From Taxawa tesnikishii (nom. ined.) (Eukaryota; Ascomycota; Dothideomycetes; Dothideales), in contig JAPDRO010000024.1 in assembly GCA_030247885.1 (NCBI GenBank), positions 494,688 through 558,687 on the forward strand: 64,000 nucleotides of DNA. The letters run 5' to 3'. Below, piece by piece: positions 21,990-32,800 of this stretch. The notes under the pieces were generated by a model, which made no database searches, was not told the DNA's origin, and saw nothing but the letters and a program-made list of their open reading frames with translations. Position numbers and translations under genes: made by a program. The stretch's first letter is position 1. Every line of letters starts with the position of its first letter.

Positions 21990-23726
21990 ATGCCGCCGGC
22001 AATGGTCGACTGTCCAATATGCGGCAAGCCGGTCAAGGAAGTCCACATCAACTCACACATCGACTCCAACTGCGAGTCTCATATCGACGAGCCTTCGCCA
22101 CCCGCTACTCAGCAACAGAATGCCGGTCCTCCCAAGGCCTCGCAGGTCGCTAGCTTTTTCCAAACACCTGCTGCAAAGAAGACTGCCGGCTTCCATGCAA
22201 CGCCTTCCACACAGGTGGCGAACGGAAGTGCGCCCAGAAGCACTCAACCTGTATCGTCGACGGGAAAGAGAGCCTTGGAGAACGACGGACTGAGCAATGG
22301 CATCAAAGAGGACGATGTTACGAGCCCTGCCCCGAAGAAGGTCAAGACGAACAACCTGGAGAAGGCCGCTCCGTTGGCCGAGCGCATGCGGCCGAAGACG
22401 CTGGACGAAGTCTGCGGGCAGTCCCTGGTCGGCCCTCACGGCGTGCTGCGCTCACTGATCGAAAGCGATCGCGTGCCGTCGATGATACTGTGGGGTGGAC
22501 CAGGAACGGGCAAGACCACAATAGCACGCTTGATTGCGAACACGGCCGGGACACGGTTTGTGGAGATCAACAGCACGTCCACCGGAGTGGGAGAGTGCAA
22601 GAAGTTGTTCGCCGAAGCGCGCAATGAGCTGCAGTTGACGGGACGGAAGACCATCATCTTCTGCGACGAGATACACCGGTTTAGCAAGAGCCAGCAAGAC
22701 GTCTTTCTAGGGCCTGTGGAAGCGGGACAAGTCACCCTCATTGGCGCGACCACCGAGAACCCTAGCTTCAAGGTCGTCAACGCACTGCTCTCGCGCTGTC
22801 GGACCTTCACCATCGAAAAGCTCACGGATGAGGATATCCTCATCATTCTCAAGCGGGCACTCGATCGTGAGCCTCCCGCCACCCCGGAGTCGGCTGAACT
22901 GCTGACACAAGACGACCATGCGCTCCTACGCTACCTGTCCTCCTTCGCCGACGGCGACGCACGCACAGCCCTCAACCTCCTCTCCCTAGCTCTAGACCTA
23001 TCCGCCCGTCCCAACGCCACTCTCGACACCCTGAAAACCTCCTTGACGCGGACCCTCGTCTACGACCGCGCAGGTGACCAGCACTACGACACCATCTCGG
23101 CATTTCACAAATCCGTCCGCGGCTCCAACCCAGACGCCGCCCTCTACTACTTGGCCCGCATGCTGCAATCCGGCGAAGACCCGCTCTACATTGCGCGCCG
23201 CATGGTCGTCATCGCATCCGAAGACGTCGGACTGGCCGACAACAGCCTCCTGACCCTCGCCACCAGCACCTACACCGCAGCCGAGAAGATCGGGATGCCC
23301 GAATGCAGGATCAACCTCGCGCACTGCTGCGTCGCACTCTGCGTCGCACCCAAATCCGTTCGTGCCTATCGCGCCCTCAACGCCGCATACTCCGCCCTCT
23401 CCGAACCCGGAGTCGCCGGCCTCCCCGTGCCTGTCCATCTGCGCAACGCGCCGACCCGGCTGATGCGCGAGTCGGGCTATGGCAGGGAGTACAAGTACAA
23501 TCCGGATTTTGTCGAGGGAAGGGTCGTGCAAGAGTACCTGCCCGAGGCGATCAAGGGGAGGAAGTTCTTGGAGGATAGGGACCTGGGCACGGGGATTGAT
23601 CCGGAGGTGGCGGAGATGGAGGAGAGGCGGACGAGGGAGCAGCAGGAGGCGTTGGAGGAGGTGGCGAGGGAGGAGAGGGAGGATGACGAGGAGCATGAGA
23701 GGTTGTTGAACCCGGATGGTGAGTGA
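21990..23726 (+). CDS. MGS1: AAA+ ATPase Mgs1/WRNIP1 with UBZ finger
   Basis: Single exon, 578 residues. The UBZ-type ubiquitin-binding finger is at the N-terminus (C8, C11, H23, C28 in VDCPICGKPV...HIDSNC). A linker with a QVASFF motif that may contact PCNA follows (inference). Then comes the RarA/Mgs1 clamp-loader-like core: ERMRPKTLDEVCGQ, Walker A GGPGTGKTT near residue 170, Walker B IIFCDEIHRF, sensor 1 GATTENPSF, and arginine-finger region NALLSRCRTF. The C-terminal MgsA/tetramerisation region contains SVRGSNPDAALYYLARML and IASEDVGLAD. Family members act at stalled forks, binding ubiquitinated PCNA. The gene is intact and ends in an acidic Glu-rich tail. Confidence 0.94.
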   Translation: MPPAMVDCPICGKPVKEVHINSHIDSNCESHIDEPSPPATQQQNAGPPKASQVASFFQTPAAKKTAGFHATPSTQVANGSAPRSTQPVSSTGKRALENDGLSNGIKEDDVTSPAPKKVKTNNLEKAAPLAERMRPKTLDEVCGQSLVGPHGVLRSLIESDRVPSMILWGGPGTGKTTIARLIANTAGTRFVEINSTSTGVGECKKLFAEARNELQLTGRKTIIFCDEIHRFSKSQQDVFLGPVEAGQVTLIGATTENPSFKVVNALLSRCRTFTIEKLTDEDILIILKRALDREPPATPESAELLTQDDHALLRYLSSFADGDARTALNLLSLALDLSARPNATLDTLKTSLTRTLVYDRAGDQHYDTISAFHKSVRGSNPDAALYYLARMLQSGEDPLYIARRMVVIASEDVGLADNSLLTLATSTYTAAEKIGMPECRINLAHCCVALCVAPKSVRAYRALNAAYSALSEPGVAGLPVPVHLRNAPTRLMRESGYGREYKYNPDFVEGRVVQEYLPEAIKGRKFLEDRDLGTGIDPEVAEMEERRTREQQEALEEVAREEREDDEEHERLLNPDGE

Positions 23727-24038
23727 AGGGGCTATGCATGACTTAGGATGCGCCGCCACACGGACCGAGGTCGATGTCTTTGACTTGTATGAATTATTTG
23801 GATACCCCTTTGTGTGTAAAAGACATGATATTCTCCGGTAAATGGATCCCGATCTCGGTCGAAAGTATGCATCATGATATCCATCCAGACCGTGAGTCTT
23901 GTCACTTTTGCGCAACCCTTTAATCATGTCTTCGCTAGAAATGCAAGAAATGCACAAGCCGCCAGTCTTCCTCAAAAACCACCAGTTTCCCCCCTTCCAC
24001 CTTCCTCTGCTTTGAGTAAACTTCATGCGGCCAAACTC

Positions 24039-24352
24039 TCAACTCACCTCCTCCACCATCCTCCTGGGGCTGGGCTTCCACCCCTGCGCCAACGCCTCCC
24101 CACGGGCGCCTCCAGCCACTCCTGCGGCACGCCGATCCGACTTCCCTGTGCGTTGTTGACCCAGCGCACGAAGAGCGGATTCGCGGGCTCTGGCTCTCCG
24201 TCTTCGGCGCCGGGCGTGCCCTCTGCGGCCGATGCGGCGGCGAGGATCTCGGCGCGCGTGCGGCGTTTGGGAGCCGGCTTCTTGAGGAGTTTGTTGATGG
24301 TGTCCATCTGTGAGGGAAGTCAGTGGCATGACCGATGGAAGGAGGGGGCATA

Positions 24353-24438
<86 letters not shown>

Positions 24439-25350
24439 AGAGATGAACGGCATGGCATACCTTCTCTTCCTCGTTCCGCTTTTCGGATAGGTTCTTGCGA
24501 CGGCGCGCCATCTCCGCCCTCCGCATCGCGTGCTCCTCGGCCGTCAGATGCTTCTTCTTCTGCGCTTCGTTGCTCAGCGCCATCAGGCCTCCGCCCTCGA
24601 ACTCCTCGAACGCGCCTCTCTGTCTTCTCGTGAGTTTGGTGAGGTCGGGTGTGGCGCTCCTGCTCCCCTCGTCGTCGCTGTCTAGATCGTCATCGTCCTC
24701 GCCCTCAGCATCCTCGTCGTCACTCTGTAGATCGGAGAGTTCTTCGTCCTCGTCTTCCGCCTCCTTGTCCTCGACTGACTTCAAGGGACCGGAGGGGGCA
24801 TGGATACAGAGACGTTCATCTTCCCCTTGAATTTTCCTCTCGCAGGCGTCTTTGGTTGGGTCTGGATGACTGGCGCGGGTGGGTGCGGCGCGTCCATGTC
24901 CAGATCTCCATCCGCGTCGGCATCTTCGTCTCCTTCGGCGTCCTCCTCGCTGTCTTCAGCTGCCAATAGCTCGGCATCGATGTCTTCTTCTGGTTCCTCC
25001 TCTTCGTCTTCCTCCTCGCTTGGCGCATCTACATCGTCGTCCTCGTCGCTCTCTGGGTCCACCACTACGCGCGGGTTGCGTGTCGTGCGAGGAGCCCGTA
25101 CAGGCGGTTCCGGCGTGTCGTCTGGAGTATCCTGGTACGGGTTTGGAGGTAGTTGGTCGTCAGCATCCTGAGATAGGGCTTGGCGGAGTTTTGAGGGTGG
25201 TGCTTTGACGGTAAGACGAATGGAGGGTTTGAGTGCGTTGTTGGCGCTTGAGGTGGTACTTCGGGCGATAGAAGCGCTGCTGGGAGGGTAAGAGTCAGCG
25301 GCGGTGCGGTTGGAGGAGCGCGTTGCGCGTGTTGTACGGGCTGCTGGCAT
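24039..25350 (-). CDS. IES2: INO80 chromatin-remodelling complex subunit Ies2 (PAPA-1-like)
   Basis: Exon 1 spans 25350-24461 and exon 2 spans 24307-24039. The N-terminal half is low-complexity and highly acidic. The diagnostic INO80B/Ies2 block follows: LTRRQRGAFEE, MRRAEMARRRKNLSEKR|, then NEEEK|MDTINKLLKK across the intron, and a C-terminal RWVNN...GVPQEWLEAPVG segment ending in MVEEV. Two one-base additions are needed, in the run at 24785-24787 and in the C-run at 24098-24101; with them the model is 386 residues and in phase throughout. Without the second one the conserved MVEEV end is lost. Ies2 contacts the Ino80 ATPase and stimulates nucleosome sliding. The 153-nt intron carries a large dinucleotide microsatellite. 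Confidence 0.82.
24355..24437. repeat. compound dinucleotide microsatellite in the Ies2 intron
   Basis: A (TG)n tract of about 46 bp is immediately followed by a (GA)n tract of about 35 bp. It lies wholly inside the only intron of the Ies2 gene, so on the transcript it reads as CU repeats followed by CA repeats. Confidence 0.95.
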
Positions 25351-26092
25351 TGCGCTGTATCTTATTCCCTTGCGGTTGTTGTTTACGGTGTGACAAGGAA
25401 GCGGGATAAGGGAGCTGTCTCAGTAGACAAGGGAAGAATCAGGCCAAGCGAAATGTACATTCCGTTTGGCTTGCCAAAGCGAGCGAGGCGGCACGGCGTT
25501 ACGTCGAATCAGACCAACATGCGTTTCCTTTTCAGCTTCCGCATCCAAAACATGCACATGCCCGAATCGGATTGTTGATCGTCGCCGCCAGTTCCGTGAT
25601 CTGCCAACTCCTCGCTCGTCCCTGAGCACCAACATATCGCGCATTTGCATTCGCATTCGCATTCAAACTCACAGATGATGGCTGTATACGGAGTTCAGAC
25701 TGACCTGTGACCGTCGTACGGGCCTCGGGAGGGCGATTTGGATGAAGCGCTTTTTTCGCCGGTGCACCATTTGCCGTCTTGAGACGTTTTGCTGAGTGCT
25801 GGTCCATGATCGACGAAAGATACACGGGGCAACAAGAATAAGAACAAGAACAAGTATCCAACAAAGACGCCCAATGGCTGGTATACGGATTGCCGCATTT
25901 GGCTTCACTCGAGGTGGATTGGCACCCGGCCTTTGCTTAGTCATCCACGCTGAGCCGAGGTCCACATGCGTCGCTTTCCGGGGAGAGCTGTTACCTGTTG
26001 CGTAGATTGCCGACACTCGAGCACATGCACTGTTGGAAGACGAGCCAGCGACCGAAACATTGCCATCTGCGAAACGGGCGCGAAGAGCAGCA
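25351..26092. other. divergent intergenic region with a weak minus-strand frame
   Basis: About 740 bp between the Ies2 and Pex14-like starts. A minus-strand frame from 25817 (MDQHSAKRLKTANG...) is followed by a GTCAGT donor, and a hexanucleotide repeat (GCATTC units, about 25,637-25,665) lies nearby. It could be the first exon of a small gene, but no acceptor or homologous motif supports it, so I do not call a CDS. Confidence 0.35.
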
Positions 26093-27328
26093 ATGACTGA
26101 CCCGTCAAACCCCAGGTCGGCCGCCATCCCGGCATGGCAGAGGTCGTCGGTCTCGAGTCCATCGTCTGAAGCAGCTCCAGCTGGACCGCAACAATCAGTC
26201 GATGGCTCGAATGCCGAGGCCGTCTCGACACAAGGTGCTACACCTGCCTCAGAAGCACCCCCAGCCGGCATTGAACAGTGCGTGGACGGGTCCAATGCCG
26301 AAGCCGTATCGACGAGTGAAGCAAGCACCGAGTCGAACGACGTCAACCCGGTCTTCGACTTGAGCCAAGTCCGGAAGTTCCTCGAGAACCCAAAAGTGAA
26401 AAGCGCACCAACTGACAAGAAAAGAGCCTTTCTGGAATCAAAAGGCGTGAACAAAGAAATGATTGACGAAGCGCTGGGTGGTACACTTGGAGGCACGCTT
26501 GCTGGTGCTGTGGAGGGCAACTCGAGCGTCAGCTTGACAGCAGCTGAGTTCAAGAGCAGCCAGCAAAGACAACTACAACAGAGCCAGAAGGACGTTCCAC
26601 CCATAGTCACATATCCCGAGTTTCTTGTCAAGCCTCAGAAACCTCCACCGCTTGTCACCGTCAACCGGCTGCTGAATACTGCTTACGCGGCTGGCGGTCT
26701 TGCAGCGATTGTCTACGGATTCTCCAAATACATTATCAAACCCATGGAGGAGAACCTCACAGAGGCAAGGCATGAGCTATACCAGCACCGACAGGAGCGT
26801 CTGGACGAGCTGAACGAGAAGCTGAGCGGCCTCGTTTCCAAGGTTCCTCCTGCCAAGGCCAAACCCATTTCTCAAGACGAAGAAGATGCCGCCGACGCAG
26901 ATGTCGAAAGCATCACCTCTGACCCTACCGAACTATTCCACCGTGATATTGGAACTCAAACGGAGGATCTACCCTCCAGCTCCTCGCCCAAAGCTTCCTC
27001 CAAGGCCGAAAAGCCAACACCAGAGACTACGATCGAGAAGCAAAACACCCGCCTGAAGGTTCTGATTTCCCACATCGAAGAGATCACCGCGCATGCGAAC
27101 AAGAACAGCACCTCCAACGAGGGCGTCAAAGGGAGCCTGGCTGATCTCAAAGAATACCTTGACAACATGGTGTACAACAGCATGAGCCGCGGCGACATCT
27201 GGAGCGCCGGCCCAGGACCAGAGAAGAAGGACGATGCCATCGCCGCGCTGAAACAGGAGATTAGAGGTGTCAAGGGTGTCTTGTTGAGCGCGAAGAGATT
27301 CCCCGCGGCTGCCCGTGGCGGACCCTAG
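26093..27328 (+). CDS. peroxin 14-like docking protein (Pex14/Pex33 type)
   Basis: Single exon, 411 residues from the ATG at 26093 (MTDPSNPRSAAIPAWQ). An earlier in-frame ATG at 26033 would add a basic leader that is not typical. A low-complexity N-terminus with two copies of a QxxVDGSNAEAVST unit is followed by VRKFLENPKVKSAPTDKK...FLESKGV, the Pex14 N-terminal helical module that binds Pex5 WxxxF motifs. Next come PPLVTVNRLLN and a hydrophobic helix AAGGLAAIVYGFSKYIIKP (membrane segment near residue 205), then a coiled coil (HELYQHRQERLDELNEKLS). Filamentous fungi have Pex14 and the Pex14/17 hybrid Pex33; the module order here does not let me choose. The role would be receptor docking at the peroxisomal membrane. 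Confidence 0.75.
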   Translation: MTDPSNPRSAAIPAWQRSSVSSPSSEAAPAGPQQSVDGSNAEAVSTQGATPASEAPPAGIEQCVDGSNAEAVSTSEASTESNDVNPVFDLSQVRKFLENPKVKSAPTDKKRAFLESKGVNKEMIDEALGGTLGGTLAGAVEGNSSVSLTAAEFKSSQQRQLQQSQKDVPPIVTYPEFLVKPQKPPPLVTVNRLLNTAYAAGGLAAIVYGFSKYIIKPMEENLTEARHELYQHRQERLDELNEKLSGLVSKVPPAKAKPISQDEEDAADADVESITSDPTELFHRDIGTQTEDLPSSSSPKASSKAEKPTPETTIEKQNTRLKVLISHIEEITAHANKNSTSNEGVKGSLADLKEYLDNMVYNSMSRGDIWSAGPGPEKKDDAIAALKQEIRGVKGVLLSAKRFPAAARGGP

Positions 27329-27983
27329 TCAGGTCCGGGGAGGGAGAAAGACAGCGAAAGTCGTGTTACCGCAACCCCTTGCCGTGACATTCAGGCGCCT
27401 CGGCCTTCTCATTCCGCTCCAATTCCCATGCTGAGTGTGGACAACTCAGCCAACAACTACAGCAACGCCTGCACCCCCGGAGGCCTGACACGGATCGGTA
27501 CTCCATTACTCTCTACTTTGGCAGAACTCGGTTGTCTCCGAAAAACGCCATCCCCTGCAGTCTTCAAAGATGTTTTTGCATGGCACTCGCTCCATGGGCA
27601 ATCATATCAACCTCCACGTCGACGATCACCCATCTCTGTCCAGTACACGATGGAGGAACTCCTGAACTTTCGGCCCGAGACTCCCATACTGGATTCTCGA
27701 CGCCGTAAAACCATCTCTGTTGGGACTTCCGAATCGAGGCGATAGCAGCGCCATACCGACCCGGCCGGTAGCCCAATGCGCTGCGGGCTGTAAAGCGCGG
27801 TGGAAGCTGTGAGAAGCAGCCAATGGAGGTACCACGTTAATGCTAGTCATGGGAATATGGGGATTGCTGAGTGTGGAATGCATGGAGGATGCGGTGAAGG
27901 TGATTGTTGCTTGTCTGCCCAACCTGGAGAGGAAGACTACCAGCAACCGAGAAGGGAATAGACTCGCTCTGCCACAAACGAAT
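27329..27983. other. intergenic
   Basis: About 650 bp between two convergent genes. It has short motif-free frames and no supported feature. This is the left border of the NLR island. Confidence 0.5.
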
Positions 27984-29555
27984 TCACAAACATGAATAGC
28001 ATGGATTTCTACAACACCCATGGCTTGGAATCGACTGCATGCTCATCCTCAAGCATCCTGTTTTTCGCCATCGTTGCTTTAACTTCGTCGTGATAGTGCT
28101 TGAGCCTTTGGTGCAGTTAGTAGTACGTTCGAAAGAGGGCACAGTAGTACACAAGACTTGCCGCTCCAATACTTCTTTCTCGAGGAAGAACACGTCTTTA
28201 GGCTCGAACGAGGCGGTGCGAAAGAGTTCGTCACACTGAAAGCACTTCTGCAGCGCGTCTCTGTACTCCACTGATGAAGTCGTCCGCTTTACTTCTCTCC
28301 AAAGCTCATAAAGCTCCATTCCGTCATTGTCTGCGTTTGATCCATACGAATACTTTCCTATACTCTTGTCGTCCTCGATGAGGTTGAGAGGCTTTTTGAG
28401 TGCAAGCTCCGCTAACACTATCCCTAACAGCTGAAGTTTCCGCGTTTTGCATCGACGACCTGAGCAGTTTAAATGATTTCGATGTCTTCCATGCGTGGTA
28501 AAGGTCGGCTTGTCGGAGTCTCCCATAATCGCAAATCTGATCCCGCAGGAGCAGAGGGTGTCGGTCCAGGGTGTGTTCCACAACAGAATCGTCCAATTGA
28601 TGATGCTCCAGGCCAGTGCTGCGCTCTGCTCGAAGAGCTGACGGCGGAACGTTGAGGTCGAGTGTTCCGAGAGCATGTCACGGACCGCTTCGGATCTTTG
28701 CTCTACATGCTTGACATCCATGATGAAGGATTCAGCATCCCTGACCAATTCTGCAACAAGCATCTGCTCTCGACGGTTCCATCGTATCGGAATTATGCCG
28801 TGTTTTTCGATGTCGAAATGTATTAACAGATGTGCATCTTCTCTGATGCATTCGGGCTGCGAGTCATCATCCGGTAAGCTGAGGACTAGTGACCAAGATG
28901 TTTCTGGTCTTGATTGCTTTAGATACTGATATAGTGTCTGCATGTAGTTGGAGAGCGACTGCAGCCACTCCGCTTGTTGACTCGAAAAGAGGGCATCATG
29001 TCTATCCTTCAAGTTTCGGATACTTTCGGCCGTGGGTTCCAGCTTGGTGTAATTCACAAGTTCATCAACCGCCTTGACAAGACTGGTAATGTCATCATCC
29101 ATCGTTGACCTTTGACAGATTGCATAGCAAAGCTTGCTGAAGAGTTCGGGGTTTTTGGTTGCACGTGTCGGATTTCTCGTTGTCAAGAGATCTCTCCAGT
29201 CTTTCTCTTCATGGGTCGTCGCAACACGCTTCTCGTTTACCTCAGGGTGAAGGTATAGCCGACGTTCCAATTTCTCGTTCAGATTCATGATTTCTTGAGC
29301 CATTGACAGAACCTTGGTATATCCGTCTTCGCCCCAAAGCTTCCTGCACTCCCCTTCATCCCCAAATTTGCTTGTCCACCTCTTCAGCCTCATGTCCAAG
29401 ACCTCCAAACTGGCTCGGTACCTCTGCCATTTTGCAGGACAACAATCATAGTCATGTTTACGTTTGTTGAGGTTGTCTATAGTGCTGGAGACAAAGCTTA
29501 ACAGGCCAGCCGTTGTGCCAATGGCCCCGAATATCTCAAAGAAAGTAACGACCAT
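27984..29555 (-). CDS. putative fungal cell-death-type protein (HeLo-like N-terminus, DUF7580-like C-terminus)
   Basis: Single exon, 523 residues, no frameshift. The N-terminus starts with a hydrophobic/glycine helix (FEIFGAIGTTAGLLSFVSS) followed by helices, the pattern seen in HeLo, HELL and related fungal membrane-targeting death domains. The C-terminal third has LCSCGIRFAI ... RKLQLLGIVLAELALKKPL, which resembles the DUF7580-type domain common in fungal accessory proteins. Neither match can be proven without a profile search. The gene is head-to-head with the NLR, 295 bp apart, the arrangement known for executor/sensor pairs in other ascomycetes. Role as an executioner is inference. Cysteine- and lysine-rich residues end the protein. 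Confidence 0.6.
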   Translation of the reverse strand: MVVTFFEIFGAIGTTAGLLSFVSSTIDNLNKRKHDYDCCPAKWQRYRASLEVLDMRLKRWTSKFGDEGECRKLWGEDGYTKVLSMAQEIMNLNEKLERRLYLHPEVNEKRVATTHEEKDWRDLLTTRNPTRATKNPELFSKLCYAICQRSTMDDDITSLVKAVDELVNYTKLEPTAESIRNLKDRHDALFSSQQAEWLQSLSNYMQTLYQYLKQSRPETSWSLVLSLPDDDSQPECIREDAHLLIHFDIEKHGIIPIRWNRREQMLVAELVRDAESFIMDVKHVEQRSEAVRDMLSEHSTSTFRRQLFEQSAALAWSIINWTILLWNTPWTDTLCSCGIRFAIMGDSDKPTFTTHGRHRNHLNCSGRRCKTRKLQLLGIVLAELALKKPLNLIEDDKSIGKYSYGSNADNDGMELYELWREVKRTTSSVEYRDALQKCFQCDELFRTASFEPKDVFFLEKEVLERQVLCTTVPSFERTTNCTKGSSTITTKLKQRWRKTGCLRMSMQSIPSHGCCRNPCYSCL

Positions 29556-29850
29556 CTGATATTTGCTGATCCAAACTCGTTTGCTAAAGCCGGAGTCTAG
29601 AGAGACAGGTTCGTCCTCAATATATTGGATTCATCGAGAGCGGTCTTTATACCCCGCTTGGCTGCAACTCAGCCGCAAGCCATCCATGCAAGGCTGTCAA
29701 TCGACAGATATATTCAAACAGCGGCAACTACCCCTCACCTACGCCATCAACGATCATGTTCTACAGCCGGTCTGAAGACCTGCATTGCATCACTCATCCT
29801 CAAGGTCTCCCTTATCCAGACAACCGATACGTGTCTAGAAAGACGACACT
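29556..29850. promoter_or_regulatory. bidirectional promoter of the NLR pair
   Basis: A 295-bp interval between two start codons in opposite directions. Both genes should depend on it, which would favour co-expression. No binding site is assigned. Confidence 0.55.
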
Positions 29851-32800
29851 ATGGCATATTTGCACAATCTATACGCAGCGTTGAACGATGACATGATCCG
29901 CTTTGCAAAATGTCGCAACAAACTCAAAGACAGGAATGAATACAGCATACCCGGTTTAGAAGCACCGTCGGGGGTCGGTTTAGCCGATACAGAGGCAACC
30001 TCGTGGAGTCACACCATGAACAACCTGTTTGACGACACTTTAATGTGCATCAGGATGTGGGCCAGTGAATTTAGAGGCACGTTGCCGCTGGATGTCGCCT
30101 TCAGGCTCGTCGACGTGGAGGACAAAGATGTTGCAGGGCTAACTCAACGGCATCTCTCTATGATTCATGGATGCTTGGAAGCCTTCCTGGAGTCTGTTGA
30201 ACACACATTGCGAAGCGACCTATCTATCCCACACACTTCTCTCTTCCAGTACGTCTTCATAGGAGTTGCTACGATTACGCGAGATGAGCAGAGTCTCACT
30301 GGAAGCAGTGAAAAGATGGACGACCTTGTCAGATCTCTTGATTGCTTACGCAGCCTTTCAGAGATCACTGCTCACTTGAATCTAAGCGATGCGATCGTCC
30401 AGAGTCAGCCAATTGAAAGAGCAGTGATACAGGGAAGCACTCACGACAACAGGCTCAGCAACGATACACATTGCCTGTCTTCTAGTCTCCGCGATGATCA
30501 GGAATTCCCAGGGCCTGGCATGGCTGCAACGGTGAGTGTCATGGAGCCTGGAAGGGAGCAATTCACTGTAGGCTGGATCTGCGCCTTGCCCATCGAGGCT
30601 GCAGCCGCCTGGACCATGCTTGACAAAACATACCAACCCGTTCACCGCGGAAATCCGCAAGACACGAATTCGTATATGCTTGGACGCATCGGCGGACACA
30701 ATGTGGTAATCGCCTCACTCCCCTCTGGCTCAAATGGGATCACATCCACCGCGACAATGACTGTAAACATGCTGTCTAGTTTCCCGAACATTCGTTTCGG
30801 GCTGCTAGTCGGTATAGGAGGTGGGAGTTCTAGCAAAAACACGATATCCGCCTTGGGGATGTAGTTGTCAGCAGGCCACACGGATCCTTCGGTACGCTCT
30901 ACTCAAGTTCTCCGAAAGATATATCAGCTGACTGCTTCCAGGAGGTGTTATCCAACTGGATCTTGGCAAAGCGACTGACACTGGATTCAAGCAAACGGGA
31001 TCGCTCAACCGGCCGCCTACTGTTCTGCTGACAGCTATAAATTCGCTTGAGTCCGAACATTTTGTGGCCTCTGAGAAGACATCAGCACATATCGCGGAGG
31101 CCCACAAGATAAACCCCGTTTACAACGAAGAGCCAAACATCTTGGTTTCGAGATGGACAGACTCTTTCAGTCTGACTACGCTCATGCAAACGCCAATGGT
31201 TCCTGCCAGAGATGTGACGCCGCTCGGCTAGTCGTTCGTGACCCACGGGATAGCGAAGATCCTGCAATCCATTACGGTACTATTGCTTCCAGCAACCAAC
31301 TCGTCAAGAATAGCCATATTAGGGACAAGTTGCATGCAGAGCACGGCATCCTGTGCTTTGAGATGGAGGCTGCGGGAATCATGAACAACTTTCCGTGTGT
31401 CGTGATCAGGGGGATATGCGACTATTCAGATTCACACAAGAGTAAGGAATGGCAACCATACGCTGCATTAACGTCAGCAGCATACGCAAAAGAGTTGCTT
31501 CTTACCATTTCAGCGGTGCAGGTCGAGGCTTGCCCCGAAGCCGTCGACGTTCTCCAACAAAGTAAGCTTGACCTCCTTTGCCTAACGATGAGCGGTTGTC
31601 TAACATCTTACAAAGTAACCAAACGCATTGAAGTGGTCAGCGATCGCATCGAGGAACCAAAAGTGGACGTAAACTACAAGAAGATCCACTCTTGGCTATC
31701 ACCTGTGGACCCATCAGTAAGGTGCTACCAAGCGCTACAAGAAGGCCAACCAGGGTCAGGGGTTGGTTCATCCGCAGTGCAGAGTTCACCAACTGGAGAC
31801 GTTCCCCAAAATCGTCGCTCTGGCTGCACGGAGACCCTGGTTGTGGCAAGACGTTCCTTAGCTCCTTGATCATTGAAACCCTCTGTCAAAGCTCGACTAC
31901 CGGCACTAGTGCGGATAATCCTATCGTCCTTTACTTCTATTTCAGCTTTAACAATGCGGAAGAACAGACGCTTGACGCGATGGGTCGCTCACTCGTCTGT
32001 CAGCTGTATAGCCAATGCAAAAGATCGCAAAAACATTTGGATTCGCTCTTCGAAACGTGCGGAAATGGGCAAGAGCCACCGTTAACTCACCAACTTCTTT
32101 CAGCCTTTTCAAAGATGCTCTCCGTGGATGGAGAATTCTTCATCATCCTTGACGGGCTCGATGAGTATCCTCGCCCCAGAATGGGCTTTCTTGATTGGGT
32201 CAGAAAGTTTGCGTGTTCTCTTTCCGCTGGCGTCCATTTGCTCGTTACGAGCCGCAGAGAGACAGACATCGATTCAAGACTAGGGCAGGCGGGCGTTATT
32301 GAGCAGACTGTTGCTGTCCAGTCCGGTCATGTTGACGGAGACGTTTGCGCATACATACGTTACGCGCTACTCAACGATCCCCGTTTCGAGCGGTGGCGCC
32401 ACAACGAAAAGATCCGGGACGTGATCGAAAAGAGTCTTACGAAAAGACCCGGCGCAACGTAGGGACCTGCAACATATCGAACATTGGAATTTATGCATGC
32501 TAACCAAACCGAAGGTTTCGATGGGCTGTATGCCAGCTCGATGCTTTAGCAGACCTCACTCAATTATCGTCGCTTCGAAAGGCGCTCGATTCTCTGCCAG
32601 ATACATTGGACGAGTCCTACTCAAAAATTCTGCGCTCTATCCCAGCCGAGCAGAAAGATAACGCGATACGGTTGCTCCAGCTGATCTTGTACTCAGAAAG
32701 ACCCCTTGGTTTGAATGAAGCTGTGGATGCTATAGCGGTGGACCTAGAGGACGAACCTTGTTTCCGACCGGAAAATAGGATGTCCGATCCTGCAGACATA

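Noticed and set aside
23935-24458. Proteins containing long Ser-Leu then His-Thr repeats near the Ies2 gene
   Set aside because: They are translations through the intronic dinucleotide microsatellite, not coding sequence.
25532-25864. Minus-strand frame MDQHSAKRLKTANG... between Ies2 and the peroxin
   Set aside because: A plausible first exon but without a supported second exon; left as a note in the intergenic entry.
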